Below are positions 11,881 to 23,817 of a stretch of DNA of 64,000 bases, piece after piece. Below the pieces are notes generated by a model, which did not search any database, had not been told where the DNA came from, and saw only the letters and a list, made by a program, of their open reading frames with translations. The stretch is from JAGTVG01 sp963820995 (GTDB taxonomy: Bacteria > Bacteroidota > Bacteroidia > Cytophagales > Cyclobacteriaceae), in assembly GCA_963820995.1 (NCBI GenBank), contig CAWGCL010000013.1:62001-126000 (forward strand). The letters are read 5' to 3'. The position numbers were made by a program, and so were the translations under genes. Position 1 is the stretch's first letter. Each line of letters begins with the position of its first letter.

Positions 11881-13792
11881 ATGAAAGAATTTTTAAAAGG
11901 ATTACGAATTCTTCCCCGGTGGATTATAATTTTAATTGATCTGATCCATAATAGGCTTTTCAGTTATTCTGGCTTATTTCCTGCGGTTTAATTTTAATGC
12001 GATCGACGTGTTGAATTCAACAATTAAACCAGGTTTATTGATATTTCTTGGTGTAAGTGTGGTTATGATTTTTGTAACGCAGAGCTATGCCGGGATTATC
12101 CGATATACCAGTTTGCAGGATGGATGGAGAATAACTTATACTGTGTTGTTGATATCCCTGATTGTTCTTATTATTAATGTATTTTTTAATTATCAACAAA
12201 ATCTCAGTATCATACCCTATTCCATCATTATAATTACCTTTCTAAATTCTATAATATTCTTATTCTTTTACCGGCTAATGGTCAAAGCCATCTTTTCGTA
12301 TTATTTCCAGAAGAAGCAACCGAAAGCCAATGCTGTTATTTTTGGTGCTGGAATTAACGGGCGCGTGACCAAACAGATCATTGAAGGAGATCCATCCTCA
12401 AATTTAAATGTAATTGGCTTTCTGGAAGATGATAAGCGTAAAATAGGTAAATCTCATAGTGGTGTAGGCATCTATAATGGCAGACGCGATCTTAGGAAAA
12501 TTGGTCCGAAATTATAATATAAAAGAAATTATAATCGCCATATCTGACCTCGATGTTGAACGAAAGAATGAATTAGTGGATGATGCTTTGCGCCTTCAAT
12601 TGAAAATTCGTGAGGTCCCTCCAGTAGAAAAGTGGGTAGAAGGGGGATTCAGCCTTAAACAGATCAAAGAAGTTAAAATTGAGGATTTGCTGGGACGTGA
12701 AGCTATTCAATTAGAGAATCCAAACTTACTTAAGGAACTCAATGATAAAGTAGTTTTTGTTACAGGAGCTGCAGGATCAATAGGTAGTGAATTGGCACGT
12801 CAGGTAGTTCATTATAAACCGCGTAAAGTAATATTGATCGACCAGTCTGAAACCGGGATATATGAACTTACAGCATGAATTAAAGTGGGCCGAATCCATT
12901 TCTGAGATTCATTATCATATTGGAGACGTTACCAATGAGGAGAGAATGCGGAATCTGCTCTACATGTATCATCCTCAGGTTATCTATCACGCTGCAGCCT
13001 ATAAACATGTTCCACTTATGGAAGGGAATCCGTGTGAAGCTGTGAATTGCAATATATACGGTACAAAAGTGATGGCTGATCTTGCGGCTTCGTTTAAGGT
13101 TGAAAAATTTGTTTTAATATCAACGGATAAGGCTGTCAATCCTACCAATGTTATGGGGGCTTCCAAGCGTATTGCCGAAATGTATGTTCAGTCATTTCAT
13201 GATCATATTAGTGAAAATGGATATAATAATACGAAATTCATTACCACCCGATTTGGTAATGTATTAGGTTCAAATGGATCAGTTATCCCATTATTTAAAG
13301 AACAAATAGAGAAAGGCGGACCTGTTACCGTTACACATCCAAATGTAATGCGGTATTTTATGACAATATCAGAGGCAGTTCAGCTTGTGATTGATGCAGG
13401 AGCCATGGGAAGTGGTGGCGAGATCTTCATATTCGATATGGGGAAAAGTGTAAAGATCATAGATCTGGCCAGAAAGATGATCAAACTATCCGGCCTTGAA
13501 CCGGATATAGATATTCAGATAAAGCTTATAGGCCTTCGTGAAGGTGAGAAAGTTATACGAAGAACTGCTCAATGACAAGGAAAATACAATGCCTACCTAT
13601 CATAAAAAGATATTAATTGCCAATGTCAGAAAGGTAGCCTATGAATCAATCAGCATGCAGATAGGAACTTTACTGAGCCTCCTAGCCCAGAAAGACGAAA
13701 ATAAAGTGGTGGAACAAATGAAGCGTATTGTACCTGAATTCGTCAGTAATGTATCCAGATATGAAGTGCTGGATAGAAAGATGGTTGGGTAG
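11881..13792 (+). CDS. CapD/PglF-type UDP-N-acetylglucosamine 4,6-dehydratase, four frameshifts
   Basis: Membrane-anchored nucleotide-sugar dehydratase of about 637 residues. The N-terminus has four predicted membrane segments (for example IGFSVILAYFLRFN and TYTVLLISLIVLIINVF), then a CoA-binding-like Rossmann domain (VIFGAGINGR), then the extended SDR domain with VTGAAGSIGSELARQ. The catalytic segment STDKAVNPTNVMGASKR carries Met in place of Tyr, as in WbpM/PglF enzymes. Frames change near 11940-11955, 12475-12490, 12860-12872 and 13545-13560; family sequence resumes each time (YELQHELKWAE, LYEELLNDKENT). It would make the UDP-4-keto-6-deoxy sugar used by the aminotransferase just upstream, closing the predicted bacillosamine route. 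Confidence 0.9.
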
Positions 13793-13796
13793 ATGC

Positions 13797-14045
13797 ATTT
13801 ATTGAATGATTGAATTGTGAATGATTGATTGCTTCAATTAAAACTACGCTCCAAATCCCTGATAATAAGTTTATTTATGGAATGATTGAATTTTGAATGA
13901 GTGAATGTTCCACAATATGATGTTCAGGCCAAAGATGAAAAATGGTTCGGTATTATAATTGTTGAATGAGTGAATTTTCACTGAGGAATATTGAATGCGT
14001 GAATTTTCTCATTAAAACCACACTCCTAATCCCTATTAACAGCTA
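13797..14045. repeat. Imperfect direct repeats built on GAATGANTGAAT
   Basis: The spacer between the dehydratase and the convergent outer-membrane gene contains several copies of GAATGATTGAAT, GAATGAGTGAAT and GAATGCGTGAAT. Two larger imperfect copies run from about 13801 to 13872 and 13961 to 14045; each ends in a similar block (CAATTAAAACTACGCTCC and CATTAAAACCACACTCC followed by AATCCCT). No open frame of note is present. It could be a decayed repeat element or duplicated spacer; function unknown. Confidence 0.6.
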
Positions 14046-14059
14046 ATGAGGATATTCCA

Positions 14060-14929
14060 TTAACGACGACGTCGTCGTCGGTTTTTCATAGTCCTTGATT
14101 TCAGCGCGCGGTAGGTATCGCTGAATGGACTGATATAATACTGTATTTTGACAAGCAATAAAAAGTAGTTGTCCTTTGCATTGGGATTTCCTCTGACATA
14201 CCTCTGTTCCACCGAAAATTCAGGATCAGCGCCCGCATCACCACTTCTATCGGATAAGGCCCTTGCTATTGGATCTTCAAAGGAACTGGGATCAGGATAG
14301 AACCCACTACTTACGTCATCCAGGTAATCTGTTAAGGTATAGGTAAACCGGCCTTCCACAGCCACATTAAAAAATGCATTTATTTTTATCTTGACTCCAG
14401 CTCCAAAAGGGAATGTTGCTGTAACTCCACTATATGCGTTATCAGGGCCTTCCGTCTGCAATGGCCTCAGGGCGTACTTTTCTCCATCAAGCTCCGCCTT
14501 TGGATTATAGTACAATAATCCTACACCACCAAAAAGATATGGATTAAGTCTTCTTCTTAGGTAAAACCTGGCCTGTTCTGGAAATAACATAACCTGTACG
14601 GCAGCAGACACTTCATAGTTGTTCGAAAAGAATGACAAGCCCCTCAAAGCTTTCCCATCTTCCGATTTTGCATCTTCAGCCGCCATCCTGAACCAGGTGA
14701 GGTTAGCATCCACAGCTACTCTATTGTGGAAACGCCAAAGCATCCCGGCCGTAAAATTTCCATTAATTGTGTACACACGGTCATCAACAACATCTCCAAA
14801 ATAACTTGCAGTGCCGGATCCAATCTGCACAATAAATTTCTGCATGTACCGGCTGTTATAATAACTTTGAGAGTACACATTGCTGATCAACATGAACGCA
14901 GATATTGCTAGTATTAATTTTCGCAGCAT
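14060..14929 (-). CDS. DUF6089-like outer-membrane beta-barrel protein with hexa-arginine C-terminus
   Basis: A 289-residue protein with a Sec signal peptide (MLRKLILAISAFMLISNVYSQ) and alternating hydrophobic strands typical of a small outer-membrane beta-barrel, including IGSGTASYFGDVVDD near the N-terminus and FLLLVKIQYYISPFSD near the C-terminus. It resembles the DUF6089/PorG-type proteins associated with T9SS in Bacteroidota; I see no motif that proves secretion function. The last residues are MKNRRRRRR, a highly basic tail after the final strand, encoded by a 16-base perfect palindrome. It is transcribed away from the giant T9SS substrate gene and convergently with the glycan locus. Homology assignment is moderate. 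Confidence 0.7.
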   Translation of the reverse strand: MLRKLILAISAFMLISNVYSQSYYNSRYMQKFIVQIGSGTASYFGDVVDDRVYTINGNFTAGMLWRFHNRVAVDANLTWFRMAAEDAKSEDGKALRGLSFFSNNYEVSAAVQVMLFPEQARFYLRRRLNPYLFGGVGLLYYNPKAELDGEKYALRPLQTEGPDNAYSGVTATFPFGAGVKIKINAFFNVAVEGRFTYTLTDYLDDVSSGFYPDPSSFEDPIARALSDRSGDAGADPEFSVEQRYVRGNPNAKDNYFLLLVKIQYYISPFSDTYRALKSRTMKNRRRRRR

Positions 14930-15262
14930 CCTTATTTTTTTTATAAATATATTAAAATAATATAATAAAGGTCAAGAAATATTTAAAAGAAGGTTACTTA
15001 ATACTAAAATATCGAATTAAATATTGAGTTTATATAATAACCAGCTATACTATTTTTTGAAGATCGCCAGCAAATCTTTTTCTCAACCCGGAAAGATGTT
15101 TAATCAAAAAACATGTTTTTCTTGTTTTGGATACTTAATAAATATTCAATAAAAGGCCAATAGGCCAGGAAATATAGCAGCTTATTAAAGCGGGCTCAGA
15201 TATTTCTGACAAAAGAAAGACTTGTTTCTTGAACAACCAGTTATCATTATTTGTTAGACCAG
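14930..15262. other. Divergent intergenic region
   Basis: About 330 AT-rich bases separate the divergent outer-membrane protein gene and the giant T9SS substrate gene. No open frame or RNA gene is evident. The left edge holds the promoter described separately; the promoter of the giant gene is presumably in the right half, but I cannot point to a convincing match. Confidence 0.4.
14944..14975 (-). promoter_or_regulatory. Bacteroidota-type promoter for the DUF6089-like gene
   Basis: On the minus strand, TTG (14973-14975) is followed by a 21-base spacer and TATATTTA (14944-14951), which matches the TTG/TAnnTTTG consensus except for the last base. The start codon lies about 15 bases downstream, implying a very short leader. 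Confidence 0.5.
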
Positions 15263-18200
15263 ATGTATTTTTTGAAACAGAAGTTTTACTGGATTTGTTT
15301 TATCGGCATATGTTTTTTCACATGCTTATTATCACTGTATAATCCAATTTACAGCTCAAGTTATAACTTTCTTGCCCCAACTGCTTCCAATTTGTATATC
15401 ACGGGTGCAATGAAGGAAAATTTCACATTGGAGGTTTTTTATAATTATGCAGACCCGGATTTAGATCCGGAAGGAGCTTCCATGTATCAGTGGTATACTT
15501 ATGATGATAATTTTGGGACCAATAAAACACCAATTCCAGGCGCGACCTCAAAAACCTTTACTTTGACTGCAGCAGAAGCAGGTATGCATATTTCAGTTGA
15601 GGTCACACCTGTTGATATAAATCTTGAAACCGGCCTTACTGTTGAATTTATGCCCTGGGACATGGCCAATCCGAATCCGGTACTTGCGGATGCATCTTCC
15701 TGCTTTATAGCCGGAGGTGTTGGTTCCCCTCCAATTCCAGGAAACTGGATCCTGAATACCACAGATCCGGAATTGTGCTCTCCCAGATATATAGAATGGG
15801 AGATCCGGTATATCGGTATCGATTACAGTTCCACAAACATGCCCGTGATATTTGTTGACTGGCAGGACGGAACGGTTGAGAACTATGATGCCACCCTAAT
15901 GAACCCGGATGAGAGTAATATGTCAAAACAGGAGTGGGTGATCCTTGCTACACATACATTTGATTATGCTAACGGAAGTGCACCTCCGGCTGATGGCAGT
16001 TGTACCTATCTGATGACCACCTATTTCGGTGTCAGGGATATTTTAAGCGGTACGATCACTTCTATATGCAGAACACAGGACCAGACCCAGGAATTTACAG
16101 TCTGGGATGTTATAAGCAATGACGATATCGGAGACCATAATATTGACCACGATCCAACAAGCACAGGTAATGAAGTAGGGGAGACGGTTGAGATTTGTGA
16201 ACATGATACTGATCCGGTCAGGATGCTTGATAACAGTACCTTTAATTGTGTGCCACCCATAGAAATTAACACGTTTAATGACAAATCGCGCTGGACACAA
16301 TGGGTTTATGGTACGAATTCTACCATAACCTATAACCCCGGTGACAAAATTACGATCAATGGCGTGCAGTATGAAGCCACTGATCTGCCTATTTACGGTC
16401 CTCCACAATGGATCGATGGAACAGCGGGTGGGGTATTCAATCCTGTACCTCCCAATACAGTAACCTATGACATGCAGATGCCAATCAGCGCCAGTGTAGG
16501 GGAAAGATTTGAAGTTACTTTAAGAACCTGGAATACCTGTAATCCGTATGACGTCAACCTTTTCGATGGGGATGGTTTGAATCCTTTTGTAGGAAGCCCT
16601 GTTTTTGATGTTTATGGTGACGGTAGCGTAATGGCAAACAACAATCCTGATGAAGTTACATTCGACATTGTTGTTGTTGATTCACCCCCGCCACCTAACG
16701 ATCCTTCAATAGTAATCTGTAATGGTGATGATCCAACCATGACGGCTACAACTTCAGCAGGAGGTGGCGCAGAGATATTTACCTGGTATTCTGACCTGAA
16801 TTTAACTGATATTATTTATGTTGGAGCCACTTTTGATCCTTCATCAGACCATATTAATCCTGCAGATAATATTGACCCTGCAGTAGCAGGCATATATACC
16901 TTTTATGTAACGGAAACCCGGGTTAGTGTAACAAATCCAGCTTTGGATTGCGAAAGTCTGCCCCGAGAAGTGACGCTGGAGATCCGTGAGGATTTGACGT
17001 TGACTGATCCTGTCTCCGGACCTGCTGATGTATGTCCGGGTGATTTGAACATCACATATTCATTGCCTAATAATCCGCCGGTTTATCCTGTTGGTGGGGC
17101 CACTACATATATCTGGTCATACCCACCAAGCTGGACACTGGTCTCACAGGACAGCCGGTCTATTACTTTAAATGCTCCAAATACACCAGGATCTGGAACT
17201 GTTGCCGTTTTCATGCTTTGGGCAGATGGTACACCCAGTTGTCCGACGCCACCAGTTACAAGAGGCGTGACAATTCACCCTGCTCCTGTGGTAACACCTG
17301 GACTCAATCAAACAGTCTGTAGCGGCGATATGGCTAACCTGAACCTGACATTTGACAATTATGCATTAAGTGACGCCACGTTTTTCTGGAATATATTACC
17401 TAATCGAACCGGAGGATTGACCGGAGGAACCACAAGACCTGATCCGGGAAATGTTAATCCGATCACTGATGTTTTTACTAATCCATCCGGGAGCAATCAA
17501 ACTGCCACTTATTCTGTAACGGGCGTTTCAACTGCTGCTGGGTGCTATGGAAATCCGGAAGATGTAATCATAACTGTCGTTCCACCTTTGATACCCAGTA
17601 ATGATTTGGCTATCGCTGATAATTTATTCTGTTTTGGTGATGATCCGGGTATTATTTCCGGGTCCAATCCAAGTGGAGGTATAGGAACATATACTTACCA
17701 ATGGCAATCTTCACCGGATAACAGCAGCTGGTCGAACGTATCAGGTGCCACATCGGCTTCCTACGATCCGGGTCCGGTGTTCGCAGATGTTTATTACAGA
17801 AGACTGGAAATATCCGGTCCATGTACAGGTATTTCGAACTCTGTATTCCTGGATGTAACCCCTGAACTTATTCCTGGAACTATGGGGCCTGACCAGGTAT
17901 TATGTCTTGGAGACACACCAGGTACCTTATCAGGGCCGAACGCCACAGGAGGAGAGGGTGCAGGAACGTATAGCTATCAATGGCAGCAATCTTCGGATAA
18001 CTCCTCATGGACAGACCTTTCAAATGGCGATGTAAATTATGGCTCGCCTTCAGGCGTAACATCCAATACACTGACTTTTGCCAGCCAGTTGCCATCCTCA
18101 TATTATTTCAGGAGACAGGTAATATCCGGTGAATGTACCGAATATTCAAATTCTGTCTATATCGAGTCTGTTGCCACGGTACCTCCTATGCCAGTAATTG

Positions 18201-21200
18201 ATATTGGTACAGCCAATCTTTGTGAAGGATCGACAAATATCCTGTATGGGATATCAACACCCAGCCCACTGGACAATCCGAATGGATATACCTGGACTTA
18301 TGACGATGGGTCATCCACATCCCTGTCAAACCAGTTAGATACAATAAGATATGATTTCCCTAACAATGGTATGGTGAGTATCACTGTTATGGCTTCTAAT
18401 GGATGCGGAAATGGACCGGTTTCATTGCCTTATGTGGTTACCGTTGATGAACAACCCGTTGCGGATGCCGGTGGACCGGCCGGAGCAGCCCAATGTGACC
18501 TGGATGCAGATTTAAATGCTGTGCCAAGTATTGGAACTGGTTTTTGGACCATGGAATCTGGTCCGGGATCCGTTACAAGCTGGGGCATTGGTCAGGACCA
18601 ACCTGCTACAACAGTTACGGTTGATGTTTATGGTGCATATACTTTCAGGTGGACAGAAACAAATGGGTCCTGTGTTGATTATGATGATATTACATTTATA
18701 TTCTACGAACAACCTACTGCAACCGCTGGTATGGATGATGAAGTGTGTGGTGCGCTATCAATTTCCTTCAATGCAACACCATACAGTTACCTCGCTAATC
18801 CTAATGTTAATTTTGGTACACGGACCTGGTCACTGGAATCCGGACCAGGAAACGTCACATCCTGGGGTGCAGGGCAAGATCAGCCCAATACCACAATAAC
18901 CGTAGATACTTATGGAAATTCCACACCTTATGTTTTTAGATGGACGGAAACCAATGGCTCATGCTCTGATTATGGCGAAGTTTCAATTTATTTCTGGGAA
19001 CCAACAGTTTCGGATGCCGGACCAGATTTAGAATTATGCGGACCTTCTCAAATACTCAATGCGGTTAATCCTGCAATAGGTACTGGTACATGGTCAGTAA
19101 TCAGCCAGCCCGGAGGTTCTACAGTGGAATTTGGCCCGGGGAATTCTGAAGTCAATTCTTTTGATGCCAATGTTCTGATAGATGTTTACGGCATCTATGA
19201 ATTTCAATGGCAGGTAGTTAATGGACTGTGTTCAGCTTCAGATATTGTTCAGGTTATATTTCGTGAACCTGTTATAGTATCTACAGGGGGTGACCAATTT
19301 ATCGCAGCGGGATCTGCCACACTTCCTTTAGGGGGTGCCATTTCAGGAAGTGCCACCACAGGATTCTGGTCAGTGAGCTCAGGAATTCCAGGTGGAACCT
19401 TTTTGCCGGATATTTCAAGCCTGAATGCCATATTCGATCCAATACCTGCCCAGGAATCTGCAGGATCTGTAACTTTACGATTAACTTCTGATGATCCCGC
19501 CGGGATATGTCCGGCAGTTTGGGAGGAAATAACCATTGCCATTGGACCTAATCCTGAGGTTTACATTACGAGTCCTGCGAATGGCGCTCAGTTTTGTGCC
19601 GATGAGGTTATTTCTTTTGATGGTACATACGATGGTTCAGCTACCGAAGCCACATGGTCATCGGATAATGGAGCTGGTCGAGGTGTAGGTACCGGAACTT
19701 TCAGCCAGGATCTCTTTAGCCTGGGTGCCGGGCCACAATCTTTTACAACGCTGTATACACCAAGTTCCGCCGATACAGCAGCCGGTATGGTAACCATTTA
19801 TCTGACTTCTGATGATCCTCCACCCGCAGGACCACCAGTTTTGGCCGCTGAAACCAGTATTTCGATTTTTATAAATCCAATACCTGTTACAACACCAATT
19901 GTTGGAGATATTGAATCGTGTATAGATGAAACAAAAATATACCGTGTGGATGGTGTTTCAGGATCACCTCTGTCCACCTATGCCTGGTCAATCAGTCCAA
20001 TAGATGGAAATGAACCTAATATTATTACCGGACTTGGTAACGTAACCTTACTGGAATATGGACCTAATCCATGGTCCGGAACGATTTCCGTTATAGAAAC
20101 CTCCCTGGGTTGCAATGGTCCTGTGGTTACTTGGATGTAAATTCATTTGCTAATCCTGTTGCCCATGCCGGTGCTGATCAAACCGTATGCAGTAATGAAT
20201 CGGTAATCTTAGGTGATTCTCCAGCCGCTTCAGGTGGTTCAGGGATTTATACCTATTTATGGACGCCAAATATTGATATCGACGATCCATCGATCGCTAA
20301 TCCGACCGCAACGATCTTAAATACAACAATGGTTCAAATCTCCAGGACCTATCAATTGACTGTTATAGATGCCAATACGGGTTGTATATCTGCTTCAGAT
20401 GCTGTAACAATTTTTGTGGATCCGAATCCGGTATTAGCCAACAATTTAAATAAAACGGTTTGTAGCCATTTACCTATTAATGTAATATTTGATGTTGCGC
20501 CAAGTTCTCCTCCGGTTTCGGGATATACCATTGTTTCTGTTACTTCGGATCCTTTATTGACAATTATTTCTTCTACTGCACCAGGTAGTGGATTGCCAGA
20601 TAATGCGATCGCTAATGATATGTACAGAAATACAACCACCAATCCATTGTTGGTAATATACCGGGTCATAGCGGAAGGAGTGACGGGATGTAACAGCGAT
20701 CCGATGGATATTATAGTTACCATCAATCCGGAACCTGTTCTCGACCCACTTCTGTCAACTACTGTTTGCAGTGGTGAAGCAAATAATATTCTATTCAAGA
20801 CGCTTCCGGGTTCGGTGGCCGCTGCAACTTATCAGGTATCTGTAAATTCCCAGCACCCTGATATAACCGGAACACCTACTACTGGAATTGGATTGAATAA
20901 CATGATCATGAATGATGTATTTACCAATATATCTGCCGCACCGGAGTATGTGGTATATGATGTTTTTCCAACCAGTTCGGTAGGTTGTGTTGGAGATGTA
21001 GATCAGGTTTATGTCAGAGTAGTTCCTGAAATGACAGCCTCCATCAGTGCGCCAATTGATGCCATTTGTATAGGAGAGGATGCCGAAATCGTCTTTAACC
21101 TTACAGGAGTCGCACCTTTTGATGTGACCTACACGGATGGAAGTACTGACTTTATATTGACTGATATAAACGATGGACATGTGGTTACATTAACGCTTGA

Positions 21201-23766
21201 TACAACTACTGTCTTTAGCCTGGTATCTGCCATTGACAATAGTACAACAGGATGTAGTCCGGCAGATATCAGTTCATCTGTTGAAATCACTGTAAATGAG
21301 ATACCTGAAGCGATTCTGCTTACAGATACTGTATACGTTTGTGAGGGAGAAGAAATTGAACTGGAAATAAGCCTGACAGGGGATGCCCCATACGAATTGA
21401 CCTATGAAGATGATTTGGGTAATACTTACGTAGAGATGATTTTCCAGGATGACGTAATTCTGAACCATTCACCATCATTAGGATCAACAACATATACTTT
21501 ATTATCTGTTACAGATTCCAATATACCTACATGTATCGGAAACGTATCAGGTAGTCTTACAGCGGTAGTTAATGAATTACCAACAGGATATGTCAGCGTT
21601 GGAGGAGTAACAAGTGGTAACAGTAGTGTAGAAATATGTGAAGGGGATTCTGTTGATGTCACATTCACTTTAACGGGTCTTGCACCATGGTCGATTGATT
21701 ATGAGACCAATATGGGCACAGTAACCACAGTGGATAATATCATGGATCCAACTTATGTGATCAATGTGAAACCCTTTGAAAATACCAGATATGTGTTAAG
21801 CCGTGTATCAGATGGTAGTATGGCAGCTTGTGAAGGACTTGTTTCAGGAAGGGCAGAGATCATTGTTCATGAAACACCGGACGCTGAGTTTAATGCAGAA
21901 CCTTTAGCCGGATGTGCGCCACTGGATGTGAATTTCGACAATTATACAACAGGAAATCTATCCGGGCCCAATACAGGTTATTATTTTAGAGAGCAGGGTG
22001 ATCCAACCTATACATTGTTGTCTCATGACCTGTTTACTTCCTATATTTTTGAAAACAATACAAATGCAACGAAAAATTTTGATGTAATATTTATCGCAGA
22101 AACACCTGCCGGTTGTGCAGATACCACTTCCAAAGTACTGACCGTAGATCCGGGTATTCTGCTTAACATCACTACTGAAGATCCTACAGAAGGCTGTACT
22201 CCATATTCGATTACATTCAATAACAATGATATTGTCTCTACAGCATATTATGTATGGCAGTGGGGTGATGGAGAACCCAATGATACGACAACTACTGAAA
22301 CATCTATTTCACATATGTTTATAAACAGTTCAACTACTTCGGCAAAAACCTATATCATAACAGTTACAGGTGTGAATCCGAATACCGGCTGTGAGGTGTC
22401 AACAAACCTCTCTGTCCGTGTTGATCCGGATATCAATGTGCGTATTTCGTCTGATATCGAGGAAGGATGTTCCCCGTTATTTGTAACCTTCACAAACTCT
22501 TCAAGTGGGGCTTCTGATCATACCTGGTTTTACAGGCCAAAAGGATCGAATAGCCAGGAGGAGGTACTGACGACGCCTTATGCAAGCTATGAATTCCTTA
22601 ACCAGACTCAGGATGCTATAACTTATGAAGTGATCTATCTGGCAGAAAACAGGTTTGGCTGTGAGGAATCAGATACTCTGGAAGTTATAGTATGGCCGGA
22701 ACTGGTCCCGGATTTTACCATCGATCCGGAACGTCAGGTTCTGCCTGAAAGTACGATCAGTATTGCCAACAATACCAATGATGGGCCATGGGAATATTAT
22801 TGGAGCTTAGGTGATGGAAATACTTCTGATGATCCAGACTTAGCTGAACATACCTATGAAACCTATGGAGTCTATGCAGTTTCTCTGGAAGTAAATTACG
22901 GCCCATGTACAGAAAGGCATTCAGAAACTACGGCTGTTGAGCCCGTCTCTCCAATTGTGGACTTTACTGCGGATGTTCTTGAAGGATGCCGGCCTTTGAC
23001 TGTGAACTTTACAAATCTGTCACAGTACGCTGATCCGGATTCTTATTACTGGACTTTCGGTGATGGTCTGGGTTGGTCGAATGCAGAAAATCCGAGCTTT
23101 ACTTTCTATGACCCAGGTATTTATACGGTTACACTTGAAGCAACAAATGATCTGGGTATTGTGGTCAGGGAGATAAAGGAATTTTATATAGAAGTTTGGG
23201 ATGTGCCTTTGGCTCAGTTCAACGTAAGGCCAGCACTGGTATACGTTCCTAACCAACCTGTCTTCACAGCCAACCTGAGCATTGGTGGCGTGGAATGGTT
23301 CTGGGATTTTGGTGACGGAGAGGGTACTTCAACCGAATTTGAACCCAGTTATACATATATCTATCCTGGAGTTTATGATATCTATCTCTGGGTAAGTAAT
23401 GAATATGGATGCGAAGATTCCCTTTTAATTGAAAAGGCAGTTCGTGCAGAAGAAGGTGGAATTGTAGCCACGCCAAATGTATTTACACCGAATCCTGACG
23501 GGCCAGGTGGTTCCGGAGGGGGTATTGGCAATCCGGCATTCAACGATGTATTTCTTCCTATTGAAAAGGGAGCTGTTGAGTTCCACCTGCAGATATTCAA
23601 CCGCTGGGGAGAAATGCTTTTTGAAAGTTATGATAAAAACAAAGGTTGGGACGGTTATTACCGGGGAAGATTATCACCAGCCGATGTATATGTATATAAA
23701 TTGGACTTGAAATTAAATGACGGAAACCGGGTAACACGCTTGGGAGATGTAATGCTATTGAGGTAG
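15263..23766 (+). CDS. Giant T9SS-exported surface protein with Ig-like and PKD repeats and gliding-type C-terminal sorting domain, one frameshift
   Basis: Predicted cell-surface adhesin of about 2,830 residues. A hydrophobic export signal (WICFIGICFFTCLLSL) follows ATG 15263; an upstream in-frame TTG at 15251 is less likely. The body consists of Ig-like modules, three tandem ~90-residue repeats around 18.45-19.27 kb (SGPGSVTSWG / SGPGNVTSWG / ISQPGG), then about six PKD-like domains from 21.9 kb onward (YYWTFGDGLG, WFWDFGDGEG). It ends in a type B gliding-motility-associated sorting domain: TPNVFTPN, FNDVF, LQIFNRWGE, WDGYYRG, PADVYVYKL. The frame changes near 20120-20135, where PVVT joins LDVNSFANP. 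The PorP/SprF gene right behind it is the usual partner of type B domains. The ligand is unknown. Confidence 0.9.
18451..19266 (+). repeat. Three tandem ~90-residue repeats inside the giant surface protein
   Basis: Coding repeats run about 18451-18711, 18712-18999 and 19000-19266. Each begins with a D/TAG..D..LCG-like cysteine segment, continues through TW(T/S)(M/L/V)-(E/I)S-PG, and ends with VYG-Y-F(R/Q)W-NG-C. The first two share SWG-GQDQP and FRWTETNGSC almost exactly; the third is more diverged. The pattern suggests recent duplication of an Ig-like surface module. Confidence 0.75.
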
Positions 23767-23817
23767 GAAAGGATTGATTAAATGAATTTACTATTTGAAC
23801 CATATGGTATTAATAAA

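Noticed and set aside
9045..13792. Phase-variable switching as the reason for the many frame breaks
   Set aside because: The breaks are not in long simple repeats of the kind used for slipped-strand switching, and each gene has several unrelated breaks.
18516..18899. Long alternative-frame ORF inside the giant surface protein
   Set aside because: It reads in another frame of a strongly supported repeat protein and has no family features, so it is a shadow.
20352..20798. 148-codon ORF on the opposite strand of the giant gene
   Set aside because: No recognisable motifs; antisense to PKD/Ig coding sequence whose codon bias creates open frames.
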